This document shows, one piece after another, positions 1 to 7,525 of a DNA stretch of 64,000 bases. Numbering within the stretch: position 1 is the stretch's first letter; every line of letters begins with the position of its first letter. The notes under the pieces were generated by a model. It ran no database searches, was not told the origin of the DNA, and worked only from the letters and a program-made list of their open reading frames with translations. The DNA lies in the NCBI RefSeq assembly GCF_000166775.1, contig NC_014720.1, positions 1,420,501 to 1,484,500 of the forward strand. The letters are read 5' to 3'. The DNA comes from Caldicellulosiruptor kronotskyensis 2002 (GTDB lineage Bacteria > Bacillota > Thermoanaerobacteria > Caldicellulosiruptorales > Caldicellulosiruptoraceae). The translations under genes and the position numbers were made by a program.

Positions 1-549
1 GTTCCCTCTAACTTGAACCGTCAACTGATAGCTGCAATTCCAAATATAGGTAGATATAAAGTGGATATTGCACATGAAAGGGCAGTTGAAATTAATCCTT
101 TTGTGAAAATAGAGATAATACCAAATAAAATTACATCTGAGAATATTTATAAGATTTTTGGGAATAAGAATTTAGATTATATATTAGATGCAATAGATGA
201 TATTGGGGCAAAGGTTGCACTTATAAAATTTGCTACAAAAGAGAACATAAAAATAATAAGCTGTATGGGTATGGGCAATAGGATAAATCCTTTGCTTATA
301 AAAGTTTCTGATATATATTCTACACGTTATTGTCCACTCGCTAAAAAACTTAGAAGTATTCTGAGAAAAGAAAATATTAAGAGTTTAAAGGTTGTGTACT
401 CTGAGGAAAAACCATCAAAACCCGATTATAGATATTTAAAAGAAGAGTCAGAGAAAAAGCATGTACCAGCAAGTATTTCGTTTGTTCCACCTGTTGCAGG
501 ATTTATTATGGCTTATGAGGTGGTAAAGGACTTGGTTTTTGGTGATTAA
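1..549 (+). CDS. tcdA: tRNA threonylcarbamoyladenosine dehydratase-like protein (ThiF/MoeB family), 5' truncated by window edge
   Basis: The frame is open from the first base, so the gene starts upstream of the window and only about the C-terminal 182 residues are present. What remains matches the E1-like ThiF/MoeB/HesA fold in its TcdA (CsdL/YgdL) form: an N-terminal SNLNRQ motif used in adenylate binding, a DAIDDIGAK segment, the short ISCMGMGNR strand-turn, and a C-terminal SFVPPVAGFIMAYEVV helix. TcdA cyclises t6A37 to ct6A in ANN-decoding tRNAs using ATP. The ATP-binding N-terminus lies outside the window. Other ThiF relatives are possible, but the MGMGNR and SFVPPVAG elements favour TcdA. 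The gap to the next gene is 72 nt and shows no clear terminator. Confidence 0.82.
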   Translation, partial: VPSNLNRQLIAAIPNIGRYKVDIAHERAVEINPFVKIEIIPNKITSENIYKIFGNKNLDYILDAIDDIGAKVALIKFATKENIKIISCMGMGNRINPLLIKVSDIYSTRYCPLAKKLRSILRKENIKSLKVVYSEEKPSKPDYRYLKEESEKKHVPASISFVPPVAGFIMAYEVVKDLVFGD

Positions 550-621
550 TTTTGATATACAAAAATAATCTTTTTTATGTTAAAATATTCAAAAAGGTCT
601 TAAGAGAATCTGGAGGGAAAA

Positions 622-1077
622 ATGAATACATACAAATTTGCAAGAACTTTTAGGGGTTTTAAACCAAGCTCTGTTATAGAGTATTTAAATAATTTGGAGA
701 TGACCTATGAAAAGGAAATAAAAGAAAAACAGGAAAAGATTGAAGAACTTAAGAAGGAAAATGAGGAGCTAAAAAATACTTTGAAAAAGCTTGAGGAAGA
801 GCTTTCAAAATTGAACGAACAGAAAATAAAAATAGCAGAACTTCTCATAATTGCTCAGGAAAAAGCAGAGGGTATCGTATCAAAAGCAATTGAAGAAGGA
901 GAAAATAAAAAAAGAGCTCTTCTTGCTGAAATTGAAGAGCATGAAAAACTTCTTCAAAATTTAAAAGACGAAATAAAGCGAATAAAAGGAGAACTTCAAT
1001 CCTTCATTTCAAAATTTGATGAAAAAACTGTGAGAGATTCTCAATCTGAACTTCAAGAAGAGAGTAGCATTATGTAA
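622..1077 (+). CDS. DivIVA-like coiled-coil protein
   Basis: 151 residues. Residues about 1-25 resemble the DivIVA/GpsB N-terminal membrane-targeting domain (FRGFKPSSVIEYLNNL). From about residue 27 to 130 the chain is a highly charged heptad-rich coiled coil dominated by K, E and L, ending in a short polar tail. DivIVA-family proteins mark curved membranes and recruit division or envelope enzymes; which role applies here is not visible. The start is supported by a GGAGGG ribosome binding site 6 nt upstream. A second protein of this type lies at 47379. The stop codon sits in the loop of the downstream terminator hairpin. No partner gene is evident except the envelope-type deacetylase that follows. 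Confidence 0.72.
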   Translation: MNTYKFARTFRGFKPSSVIEYLNNLEMTYEKEIKEKQEKIEELKKENEELKNTLKKLEEELSKLNEQKIKIAELLIIAQEKAEGIVSKAIEEGENKKRALLAEIEEHEKLLQNLKDEIKRIKGELQSFISKFDEKTVRDSQSELQEESSIM

Positions 1078-1098
1078 AAATATGCTACTCTATTTTTT
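1061..1098 (+). terminator. Rho-independent terminator after the DivIVA-like gene
   Basis: A perfect 10-bp stem, AGAGTAGCAT (1061-1070) with ATGCTACTCT (1082-1091), is followed by a T-run at 1093-1098. The left arm lies inside the last codons of the upstream gene and the stop codon is in the loop. Confidence 0.85.
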
Positions 1099-1156
1099 CA
1101 TATTATTTCTGCCATTTTCATAAATTTACCTTAGAACAAACTTTGTGGAATGAGTA

Positions 1157-1924
1157 ATGATAAGAGTGTTTAACATTTCCAAAATTATGAAGCTGGTCCT
1201 AATCACAATTCTTGTTTTGCTTACAATAAATACTATATTTATCTATTCAAGGCTAACTGTAGAGGTTATAAATCAAAAAAAGCTTCTACCAATTTACTGT
1301 GTTGACAGAAATGACAAGAAAATAGCGTTAACATTCGATGCTGCATGGGGAAACGACGATACAAAAGAACTGCTTAGTATACTCAAAAAATTCAATGCAA
1401 AAGCTACTTTTTTCCTTGTAGGATTTTGGGTAGAGAAATATCCTGAAGATGTAAAAAATATCTTCAGTCAAGGGCATGAAATAGGAAGCCATTCTGACAA
1501 GCATCTTCACATGTCAAGATTATCTGAATCTGAGATAATTAAAGATGTCAAAAGCTGTGAAGAAAAAATTATGAGAATTATTCATAAAAAGCCAGTGGTT
1601 TTTAGACCTCCATATGGCGATTACAGTAACACTTTAATAAGAACTCTTTCTTCCTTGGGATATTATGTTATCCAATGGGATGTTGATTCACTTGATTGGA
1701 AAGATTTATCTGCACAAGAGATTGCACAGAGAGTATTAAAGAGAGTAAAAAGTGGCTCTATCGTATTGTTTCATAATAATGCAAAAAATACTAAATATGC
1801 TTTGCCAATGATATTAAATACACTTACCCAGCAAGGGTATGAATTTGTTACAGTTTCAGAACTTATATACAAAGATGGTTATTATATTGACCATCAAGGT
1901 GTTCAGAGGAAAGTAGTAAGGTAA
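1157..1924 (+). CDS. Polysaccharide deacetylase (NodB domain), PdaB-like, membrane anchored
   Basis: 255 residues. A hydrophobic segment at about 11-30 (KLVLITILVLLTINTIFIYS) acts as uncleaved anchor or signal, putting the enzyme outside the cytoplasmic membrane. A NodB homology domain follows from about residue 55: TFDAAWGNDDT (catalytic-base motif; the usual TFDDG is TFDAAWG, as in the PdaB/CDA1 group), GSHSDKH with the metal-binding histidines, RPPYGDYS, and WDVDSLDW, ending with LFHNN. Members deacetylate peptidoglycan or N-acetylated glycans; PdaB acts in spore cortex in B. subtilis. Substrate cannot be assigned here. The start follows a weak GGAATGAG site. The gene has its own terminator upstream and is 68 nt from the next start, so it may head a short operon with it. 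Confidence 0.85.
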   Translation: MIRVFNISKIMKLVLITILVLLTINTIFIYSRLTVEVINQKKLLPIYCVDRNDKKIALTFDAAWGNDDTKELLSILKKFNAKATFFLVGFWVEKYPEDVKNIFSQGHEIGSHSDKHLHMSRLSESEIIKDVKSCEEKIMRIIHKKPVVFRPPYGDYSNTLIRTLSSLGYYVIQWDVDSLDWKDLSAQEIAQRVLKRVKSGSIVLFHNNAKNTKYALPMILNTLTQQGYEFVTVSELIYKDGYYIDHQGVQRKVVR

Positions 1925-1992
1925 CTTAAATAATTGAAATAAGAATGGTAACACTAATATATGCGGTAGAAAACAGCGGGGAGAAAAATAAA

Positions 1993-2586
1993 ATGGTAAA
2001 AATAGGTGTGTTGTATAAAAGCCTATTGTACAAAGAAATGTTTAAAAGCGACTTTGTTGATTTTGTAAAAAAAAAGGGTAAAAAAATATTAGAAATAGAT
2101 TTAGCGAATGAAAAAATCAATACTGAAAAAATTACAAATTTGCTTACAAACTTTAATCTTCCATTTGATTATATCATTTTTTATTTAGATTGTCCACAAA
2201 ATGTTATTAAATATTGTGAACTGGCTGTTGTACTTCAGAACGAGATTTTAGATAAGTGGGAAGACATTTTTGATAAACACCAGAAAATTTTGATCTTTAT
2301 GGATAACAGCTTGCCTATGGTATTAAAAAATGCTTCTTGTAAGGTTGTTGACATAGGCTTTTCATCCCAAAACACCATAAATATAACTCATCTTGATTAT
2401 GGCAATGATAATAAGGTAAGCATAAGCCTTTTCTTCCAGAGAGCTGTTGAAACTATTGACGGCAATATTATTGCCGAGAAAGAAATAAAAGAAAAAGAAG
2501 ATCTACAAAAAGAGGAAGAGGGGATATCTGTCTGTGTGATTTCTGCTACTTTAAAAAGTTTGTGTGGTTTGAATTTGAATGTCTAA
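1993..2586 (+). CDS. Protein of unknown function
   Basis: I do not recognise a family. With the start at 1993 the product is 197 residues, beginning MVKIGVLYKS. That start has a clear GGGAG site 9 nt upstream, while an earlier in-frame ATG at 1945 has none. The chain alternates hydrophobic strands (DYIIFYLDC, ILIFMDNS, KVVDIGFSS) with helices, suggesting a soluble Rossmann-like alpha/beta protein. It has no signal peptide or membrane segment, an E/K-rich stretch near residues 160-175, and a C-terminus with two cysteines. It follows the deacetylase by 68 nt and precedes the OB-fold protein by 63 nt on the same strand; context gives no firm role. Confidence 0.6.
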   Translation: MVKIGVLYKSLLYKEMFKSDFVDFVKKKGKKILEIDLANEKINTEKITNLLTNFNLPFDYIIFYLDCPQNVIKYCELAVVLQNEILDKWEDIFDKHQKILIFMDNSLPMVLKNASCKVVDIGFSSQNTINITHLDYGNDNKVSISLFFQRAVETIDGNIIAEKEIKEKEDLQKEEEGISVCVISATLKSLCGLNLNV

Positions 2587-2649
2587 AAATTTAGTTTGTT
2601 GAATAGTATAAAAATAGGCTAATAAAGTACGAAAGGATGAGTGTTTGCC

Positions 2650-3294
2650 ATGTCTCAAAATCCTTTGGAAAACAACAGAGTTTACTTATGTGGAAAGGTT
2701 GTTACTCCACTTAATTTTAGTCATGAGAGTTTTGGTGAGAAATTTTTTACTTTTAAGCTTGAAGTTCCAAGGCTCTCTCAGCAAAAGGATATTTTAATTG
2801 TAACAGTTTCTGATAGACTTTTAATCAATGTAAATCTTGAAGCGGGAAGCTTAGTAGAAGTATTAGGACAGTTTAGGTCATACAACAATCCTTCAAATGT
2901 GGGAAACAGAATCATCTTAACAGTATTTGCAAGGGACATTAAAAATGTTGAGAGCATTGACCCTTCGAAGAATATCAATGAGATATTCTTAAATGGATAT
3001 GTGTGCAAAAAACCTCAGTACCGTACCACGCCTTTAGGAAGAGAAATAACAGATATTTTGCTCGCCGTAAATAGGCTATACGGGAAGTCAGATTATATAC
3101 CTTGTATTGCTTGGGGAAGAAATGCTCGTTTTGCAAGTACCTTTCAAATAGGTGATAACATAAAAATATGGGGAAGAGTGCAAAGTAGAGATTATCAAAA
3201 GAAATTGGAAGATGGTAGAGTAGAGATAAGAACTGCTTACGAGGTTTCTATATTTAAGCTTGAAAGAGTAGAAAAGAGTGAGAATGTAAGCTAA
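2650..3294 (+). CDS. Single-stranded DNA-binding-like protein with two OB folds
   Basis: About 214 residues. Two OB folds can be seen in tandem: residues about 8-100 (VYLCGKVVTPLNF to IILTVFARDI) and about 105-205 (IFLNGYVCKKPQYRTTPLG, then DYIPCIAWGRNA and IKIWGRVQSRDY). The second copy carries the usual SSB pattern GxxxxxPxxRxTPxGxxxxxxxLAVNR. It lacks the acidic DDDIPF-like C-terminal tail of replicative SSB and ends in a short polar tail, so it is probably a specialised paralogue rather than the main SSB. I chose ATG 2650 because the AAAGGA site (2632-2637) lies 12 nt upstream; a GTG at 2641 is only 3 nt away from it. Confidence 0.75.
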   Translation: MSQNPLENNRVYLCGKVVTPLNFSHESFGEKFFTFKLEVPRLSQQKDILIVTVSDRLLINVNLEAGSLVEVLGQFRSYNNPSNVGNRIILTVFARDIKNVESIDPSKNINEIFLNGYVCKKPQYRTTPLGREITDILLAVNRLYGKSDYIPCIAWGRNARFASTFQIGDNIKIWGRVQSRDYQKKLEDGRVEIRTAYEVSIFKLERVEKSENVS

Positions 3295-3369
3295 AGATGT
3301 GATGTAGATATTATCTTTGAAATATGATAAAATCATAAAAAGTGACAAAAGAAAAAAGAGGTGTAGTTG

Positions 3370-3906
3370 TTGAATCTTCCAAATATTCTCACAATTTTAA
3401 GATTTGTATTGGTACCAGTATTTGCTGCAATATTTCTTTCTCATCTGAAGTACAATTATCTTATAGCGCTGAGTATATTTTTATTATCAGGACTCACTGA
3501 TGTTTTGGATGGTTTTATTGCACGAAGATACAATATGGTTACACAATTTGGAAAGCTATTTGACCCGCTTGCAGACAAGTTGATGATACTTACAGTCTTG
3601 TGGTGCCTTGTTTTGAAAGAATATATACCTTCATGGGTTTTTTATATTGTGCTTGCAAAAGAGATTTTTATGATATTAGGTTCGGCTCTCTTATATGGGA
3701 AGATAAAAATAGTGGTTTCTGCTAATATCTATGGGAAAATTTCAACTTTTTTGTTTTACATAGCCATTGTCTCGTTAATTTTGAGATGGCAGATATCCTT
3801 TCCTACTCTCATATTAGCTTTAATTTTTGCTATTTTTGCACTTGTGATGTATGTATCAAAATATGTAAATGAATATAAAAGACTCAAAAGCACCTCCCGT
3901 GAATAA
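3370..3906 (+). CDS. pgsA: CDP-diacylglycerol--glycerol-3-phosphate 3-phosphatidyltransferase
   Basis: 178 residues, an integral membrane enzyme of the CDP-alcohol phosphatidyltransferase family. It makes phosphatidylglycerol phosphate, the first committed step to phosphatidylglycerol and cardiolipin. The signature DGxxAR-xnGxxxDxxxD is present at about residues 50-75 as DVLDGFIARRYNMVTQFGKL followed by FDPLADK, giving the metal-binding aspartates. Hydrophobic segments lie on both sides (about five or six helices). The start is a TTG at 3370 giving MNLPNILTILR, the normal PgsA N-terminus, 7 nt after a GAGGTG site; the preceding TTG at 3367 is too close. The stop codon lies inside the large hairpin described separately. 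Confidence 0.9.
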   Translation: MNLPNILTILRFVLVPVFAAIFLSHLKYNYLIALSIFLLSGLTDVLDGFIARRYNMVTQFGKLFDPLADKLMILTVLWCLVLKEYIPSWVFYIVLAKEIFMILGSALLYGKIKIVVSANIYGKISTFLFYIAIVSLILRWQISFPTLILALIFAIFALVMYVSKYVNEYKRLKSTSRE

Positions 3907-3949
3907 CTGCATTGTAAGTTGGTTAACCTACAAATAGGAGGTGCTTTTG
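3885..3949 (+). promoter_or_regulatory. Nested inverted repeat spanning the pgsA stop and the next gene's RBS
   Basis: CAAAAGCACCTCC (3885-3897) is the exact reverse complement of GGAGGTGCTTTTG (3937-3949), a perfect 13-bp stem. The right arm contains the AGGAGGTG ribosome binding site of the gene starting at 3952, so folding would hide it. The loop holds a second hairpin, TTGTAAGTT pairing with AACCTACAA with one mismatch. The right arm is followed by only a short T-run, so it could also terminate weakly. Regulatory meaning is inference. Confidence 0.6.
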
Positions 3950-3951
3950 TT

Positions 3952-4311
3952 ATGAGTGAAAAAACTGAAAAAAGGTATGCAAGCTGGCTTGGCATAATTG
4001 TAAGATTTGTTGTTGCTTCTTTTATGATGCTTTTGATGCAGCTAATCTACCCCAACTTTGTATTCAGTAATTGGATGATAGGAACAGCTTTAATTGTAGC
4101 AATATCTGTGATAACATATATAATTGAGAGAATAACAACACTTTATAGAACCCCTATAGGAAGAGGAATAATTGCTTTTTTAGTAACTTTTGCTATTTTA
4201 TATTTTGGTAATATGTCAGTACCAGGTATTAAAGTACCCATTATAGCTAACTTGATTACCTCTTTTGTTGTAGGGATGTTTGATATATTTTTGCCAGATA
4301 GGGTATTTTAA
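3952..4311 (+). CDS. Small four-helix membrane protein, holin-like/YvlD-type
   Basis: 119 residues with a charged N-terminus (MSEKTEKRY) and about four transmembrane helices: roughly 12-32, 38-58, 70-88 and 95-113. The layout and the FGN..VPGIKVP turn before the last helix resemble the YvlD/DUF360 group often labelled phage holin family protein; there is no evidence of a phage here. The start at 3952 is set by a strong AGGAGGTG site with 8 nt spacing, and that site is buried in the perfect inverted repeat that begins within pgsA. Function unknown; linkage to pgsA suggests the envelope but proves nothing. Confidence 0.65.
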   Translation: MSEKTEKRYASWLGIIVRFVVASFMMLLMQLIYPNFVFSNWMIGTALIVAISVITYIIERITTLYRTPIGRGIIAFLVTFAILYFGNMSVPGIKVPIIANLITSFVVGMFDIFLPDRVF

Positions 4312-4338
4312 ATTGAAGAGTCAAAGGGGGTCTTCTTT

Positions 4339-5316
4339 TTGGATATAGGAAAGGTACCTTTAGAAATACTTAAGAAGCATGTCTTTAGTAATTTAAGAAC
4401 AGACAAAAATCTTTTGTTACTTCCTAATATTGGAGAAGATTGTGCTGCTGTGGATATCGAAGGAGAAATAGCTGTTCTTACTACCGACCCAATTACAGCA
4501 GGCGACAGTATGAGTGGTTTTTTGTCGGTGATTGTTGCCTGTAACGATTTGGCAGCAGCTGGTGCACAGCCACTTGGGGTACTTACTACTGTGCTTCTTC
4601 CTCCCGGGAGTGATGAGGATGATTTTGCGTATATATTGACCCAAATAAGAGATGCTTGCAATAAATTAAACATCCATCTCTTAGGCGGACATAGCGAAGT
4701 GACAACTGCAGTTACAAGACCATTGATTGTTTCAACGGGCTTTGGAAAGGTAAAAAAAGAACTTCTTATTTCTACAGGTGGAGCAAAGCCGGGTGATAAA
4801 ATTGTTATCACAAAAACAATAGGTTTAGAAGGCACTTTTATTTTATATAACAAGTATAAAGAAAAACTGAAGGATATATTAAATAGCCACGAAGAAAAAG
4901 AAATAGAAAGTTTTGTAGAAAAATTAAGTGTTGTGAAGGAGGGAATGATAGCAAGAGAATATGCCTCCAGTATGCATGATATTACAGAAGGCGGACTTTT
5001 TGGAGCTATATATGAGGTGTGTAGAGCATCAGGTAAAGGAGCTGTAATATATGAAGATATGATAAATCTCAGTGGTGCAGTTCAGAAAGTGTGCGCTTTT
5101 TTTAATTTAAATCCATATAAGCTTATCTCAAGTGGAAGTATGTTAATTACGACAAACATGGCAGATGAGCTGGTTAAAAAGCTTTGGCAAAATGGCATTG
5201 AATGCTGTATAGTTGGAGAAATTATAGAAAAACCGAATATAGAATTTATTTCTAAAAGCGGAGAAAAAACTTATATCAATGAGTTGCCAATAGATGAAAT
5301 ATATAAAGTTGTGTAG
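4339..5316 (+). CDS. AIR synthase-related (HypE/PurM-like) protein
   Basis: 325 residues of the PurM/HypE/ThiL/SelD ATP-binding superfamily. The N-terminal AIRS half shows GEDCAAVDI, TTDPIT, CNDLAAAGAQPLG and GGHSEVT. The C-terminal half shows GAKPGDKIVITKTIGLEGT, MHDITEGGLFGAIYE and SSGSMLIT. The layout is closest to the hydrogenase-maturation HypE branch. However, no hyp genes are nearby and the chain ends in ...NELPIDEIYKVV, not the C-terminal cysteine that HypE uses for carbamoyl transfer. It is therefore a HypE-like paralogue of unknown substrate. The start is TTG 4339 after an AAAGGGGG site; ATG starts further in would cut the N-terminal strand. It is 18 nt upstream of the response regulator, so the two may be co-transcribed. 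Confidence 0.8.
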   Translation: MDIGKVPLEILKKHVFSNLRTDKNLLLLPNIGEDCAAVDIEGEIAVLTTDPITAGDSMSGFLSVIVACNDLAAAGAQPLGVLTTVLLPPGSDEDDFAYILTQIRDACNKLNIHLLGGHSEVTTAVTRPLIVSTGFGKVKKELLISTGGAKPGDKIVITKTIGLEGTFILYNKYKEKLKDILNSHEEKEIESFVEKLSVVKEGMIAREYASSMHDITEGGLFGAIYEVCRASGKGAVIYEDMINLSGAVQKVCAFFNLNPYKLISSGSMLITTNMADELVKKLWQNGIECCIVGEIIEKPNIEFISKSGEKTYINELPIDEIYKVV

Positions 5317-5334
5317 AAGAGAGGTAGAAAAAGG

Positions 5335-6006
5335 ATGAAAATCCTTGTCATTGATGATGATGTAAAGATATGTGAGGTAATAAAACTTTACTTAGAAAAA
5401 GAAGGGTTTGAAGTAGTAATTGCTCACAATGGTATGGATGGAATTGCTATGTTCAAAAATGAAATGCCCAACCTTGTTATACTGGACATTATGCTGCCCA
5501 AAAAAGACGGATATGAAGTATGTAGAGAACTTAGAAAAATCAGTAACATTCCAATTATAATGCTCACTGCAAAGGGAGAGACATTTGATAAGGTACTTGG
5601 GCTAGAACTGGGAGCAGATGACTACATTGTAAAACCGTTTGATCCAAAAGAACTAATTGCACGAATAAAAGCAGTACTGCGAAGAACACAGGGTGAAGTC
5701 AATGATGAAAAGGTTGTTGTATATCCAAATCTAACAGTAAATCTCACTACATATGAGGTAAAACTTGAAGATAAAGTAATAGATATGCCGCCGAAAGAGA
5801 TAGAGCTTTTGTATTTCTTAGCATCACATCCCAACAAGGTGTTCACAAGAGAGCAACTTCTTGACCATATATGGGGTTACAACTTTGTTGGAGACACTCG
5901 TACAGTTGATGTACACATCAAAAGAATAAGAGAAAAGATTGAAAAGGACAAATATCCTTGGAAGATAAAGACTGTATGGGGTGTAGGTTATAAGTTTGAA
6001 ATTTAG
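5335..6006 (+). CDS. OmpR/PhoB-family response regulator
   Basis: 223 residues. Receiver domain about 1-115: acidic pocket D7-D9, phosphoacceptor D51 in the strand LVILDIML, conserved T/S and K in MLTAKGE, and the KPFDPKEL switch. Winged-helix DNA-binding domain about 128-223 with LLYFLASHPNKVFTREQLL, the recognition part DTRTVDVHIKRIREKI, and WGVGYKFEI at the end. It pairs with the histidine kinase 24 nt downstream, and the htrA protease gene follows. This recalls PhoP/PhoR-, YycFG- or CssRS-type systems; the CssRS comparison comes from the htrA neighbour only. Possible binding sites are listed at 7448-7475. Confidence 0.95.
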   Translation: MKILVIDDDVKICEVIKLYLEKEGFEVVIAHNGMDGIAMFKNEMPNLVILDIMLPKKDGYEVCRELRKISNIPIIMLTAKGETFDKVLGLELGADDYIVKPFDPKELIARIKAVLRRTQGEVNDEKVVVYPNLTVNLTTYEVKLEDKVIDMPPKEIELLYFLASHPNKVFTREQLLDHIWGYNFVGDTRTVDVHIKRIREKIEKDKYPWKIKTVWGVGYKFEI

Positions 6007-6030
6007 GCTTTGTTGAGGAAGTGAAAAGAA

Positions 6031-7434
6031 TTGAAATCTATATATTTTAAATTTGTGGTGACATATACAATCATAATTGCAGTTGGATTTTTAATTTTTG
6101 GGACAGTGCTCAATAACCTTACAGAAAACTATTTTGTCTCTCAAAAACAGACTCAGCTTGTTCGTGAAGCTGAAAAGATAGCAACTGGACTTGCTCTTTG
6201 GTATATAACAGGGTTTTTGGAACAGGATAGACTTAGGTTCGAGATTAGATTTTTGAGAGATTATTTGAATGCTTCAATCCTGCTGATAAATAAAAATGCA
6301 AATGTAATATTAAACTCAGATGAACAGGTTTATATAGATGATTTGAATTTGCAGAAAATAAGAGACAAGGTCTTTGAAGGAGAAATTGCTGTAAAAAAGC
6401 TTCTTATAGGGGATATGATCAAAAGAGAATATCTTGTGATAGGGTATCCGGTTGTGATAAATAACCATGTTGTCTCAGGACTGCTTCTTATCACCTCAAC
6501 CGATGAAATAAGACAGACATTAAAGATGTATAATAAAATAATTTGGCTGATTACATTGTTTGAAGTTTTAGTTGTTTTGATAATAACATATGCACTGACT
6601 CAAAGGATTATAACTCCCATTAAAAAGCTTGCACAGGCTTCAAGAAAAATAGCTGAAGGTGATTTTTCACAAAAAATTCCTATTCCAAACAATAGTGATG
6701 ACGAGATTAGCGAACTTATCTCATCTTTTAATTATATGACTGAAAAATTAGAAAACTTGGAGATGATGCGAAAAAGTTTTATCTCGAATGTGTCACATGA
6801 GCTCAGGTCTCCTCTTACCTCTATAAGAGGATTTGTAGAGGGTATATTGGATAAGACTATTCCAGACGACAAAAAAGATTTTTATCTGACCCTTGTAAAA
6901 GAAGAGGTTATAAAACTTAACAATTTGATTAATCAACTTTTAGAATTGTCGAGACTTGAGTGGGGGAAAATAAATCTTAATTTGAGTGAATTTAAGATTT
7001 ATTCTGTAATTGTAGAGGAGCTAATTAAGTTTGAGAAACGAATAGAAGAAAAAGAAATAGATGTAACTCTGCAAGTTGACGAAGAACTTGTTGTCAAGGC
7101 AGATAGGGATTTGATAAGCAGGGTTGTTCACAATCTTCTTGACAATGCTATAAAGTATAACAAGGTTGGCGGGAAGATATATATATATTCTGAAGTAGTA
7201 AATGGTAAAGCTTATATAACAATACAGGATACAGGCGTGGGTATTCCTGAAAGGCTACAAAAGCTTATCTGGGAAAGGTTTTATAAGGTTGATGAGTCAA
7301 GAAGCCTTGAAAATGGAGTTGGGTTAGGGCTTTCAATTGTAAAAGAGATTATAAAGCTTCATAAACAGAACATCTGGGTTGAAAGCGAGGAAGGAGTTGG
7401 TTCTAAGTTTACATTCACACTGGATTTAAAATAA
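6031..7434 (+). CDS. Membrane sensor histidine kinase
   Basis: 467 residues. TM1 at about 7-28, an extracytoplasmic sensor region of about 140 residues (the length of a single PAS-like/Cache fold), TM2 at about 172-193, then HAMP (ITPIKKLAQASRKIAEGDF). HisKA carries phosphoacceptor His256 in SNVSHELRSPLTSIRGF. The HATPase domain has the N box (HNLLDNAIKYN), G1 (DTGVGIP) and G2 (GVGLGLSIVKEI). The start is a TTG after GAGGAAGTG. It forms an operon with the response regulator upstream. The sensed signal is not visible; downstream htrA hints at envelope or misfolding stress. Confidence 0.95.
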   Translation: MKSIYFKFVVTYTIIIAVGFLIFGTVLNNLTENYFVSQKQTQLVREAEKIATGLALWYITGFLEQDRLRFEIRFLRDYLNASILLINKNANVILNSDEQVYIDDLNLQKIRDKVFEGEIAVKKLLIGDMIKREYLVIGYPVVINNHVVSGLLLITSTDEIRQTLKMYNKIIWLITLFEVLVVLIITYALTQRIITPIKKLAQASRKIAEGDFSQKIPIPNNSDDEISELISSFNYMTEKLENLEMMRKSFISNVSHELRSPLTSIRGFVEGILDKTIPDDKKDFYLTLVKEEVIKLNNLINQLLELSRLEWGKINLNLSEFKIYSVIVEELIKFEKRIEEKEIDVTLQVDEELVVKADRDLISRVVHNLLDNAIKYNKVGGKIYIYSEVVNGKAYITIQDTGVGIPERLQKLIWERFYKVDESRSLENGVGLGLSIVKEIIKLHKQNIWVESEEGVGSKFTFTLDLK

Positions 7435-7447
7435 TTTTTATTATTTG

Positions 7448-7475
7448 TTAACAATTCGTTAATAATTTTTTCAAA
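7448..7475 (+). promoter_or_regulatory. Candidate OmpR/PhoP-type direct-repeat operator upstream of htrA
   Basis: Three hexamers lie at an exact 11-bp period: TTAACA (7448-7453), TTAATA (7459-7464) and the weaker TTCAAA (7470-7475), each separated by 5 nt. TTAACA-N5-TTAACA is the known pattern for PhoP-like members of the OmpR family. A possible -10 (TAGAAT, 7485-7490) follows at a distance suited to activation. The role is inferred. Confidence 0.45.
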
Positions 7476-7525
7476 AACAAGGGGTAGAATTATAAGTGAA
7501 AAAACAAATTGAGAGGTGAATAAAG

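Noticed and set aside
3952..4311. Prophage holin
   Set aside because: Only the membrane topology is holin-like. No lysin, structural or integrase genes are near, and the gene sits among housekeeping genes.
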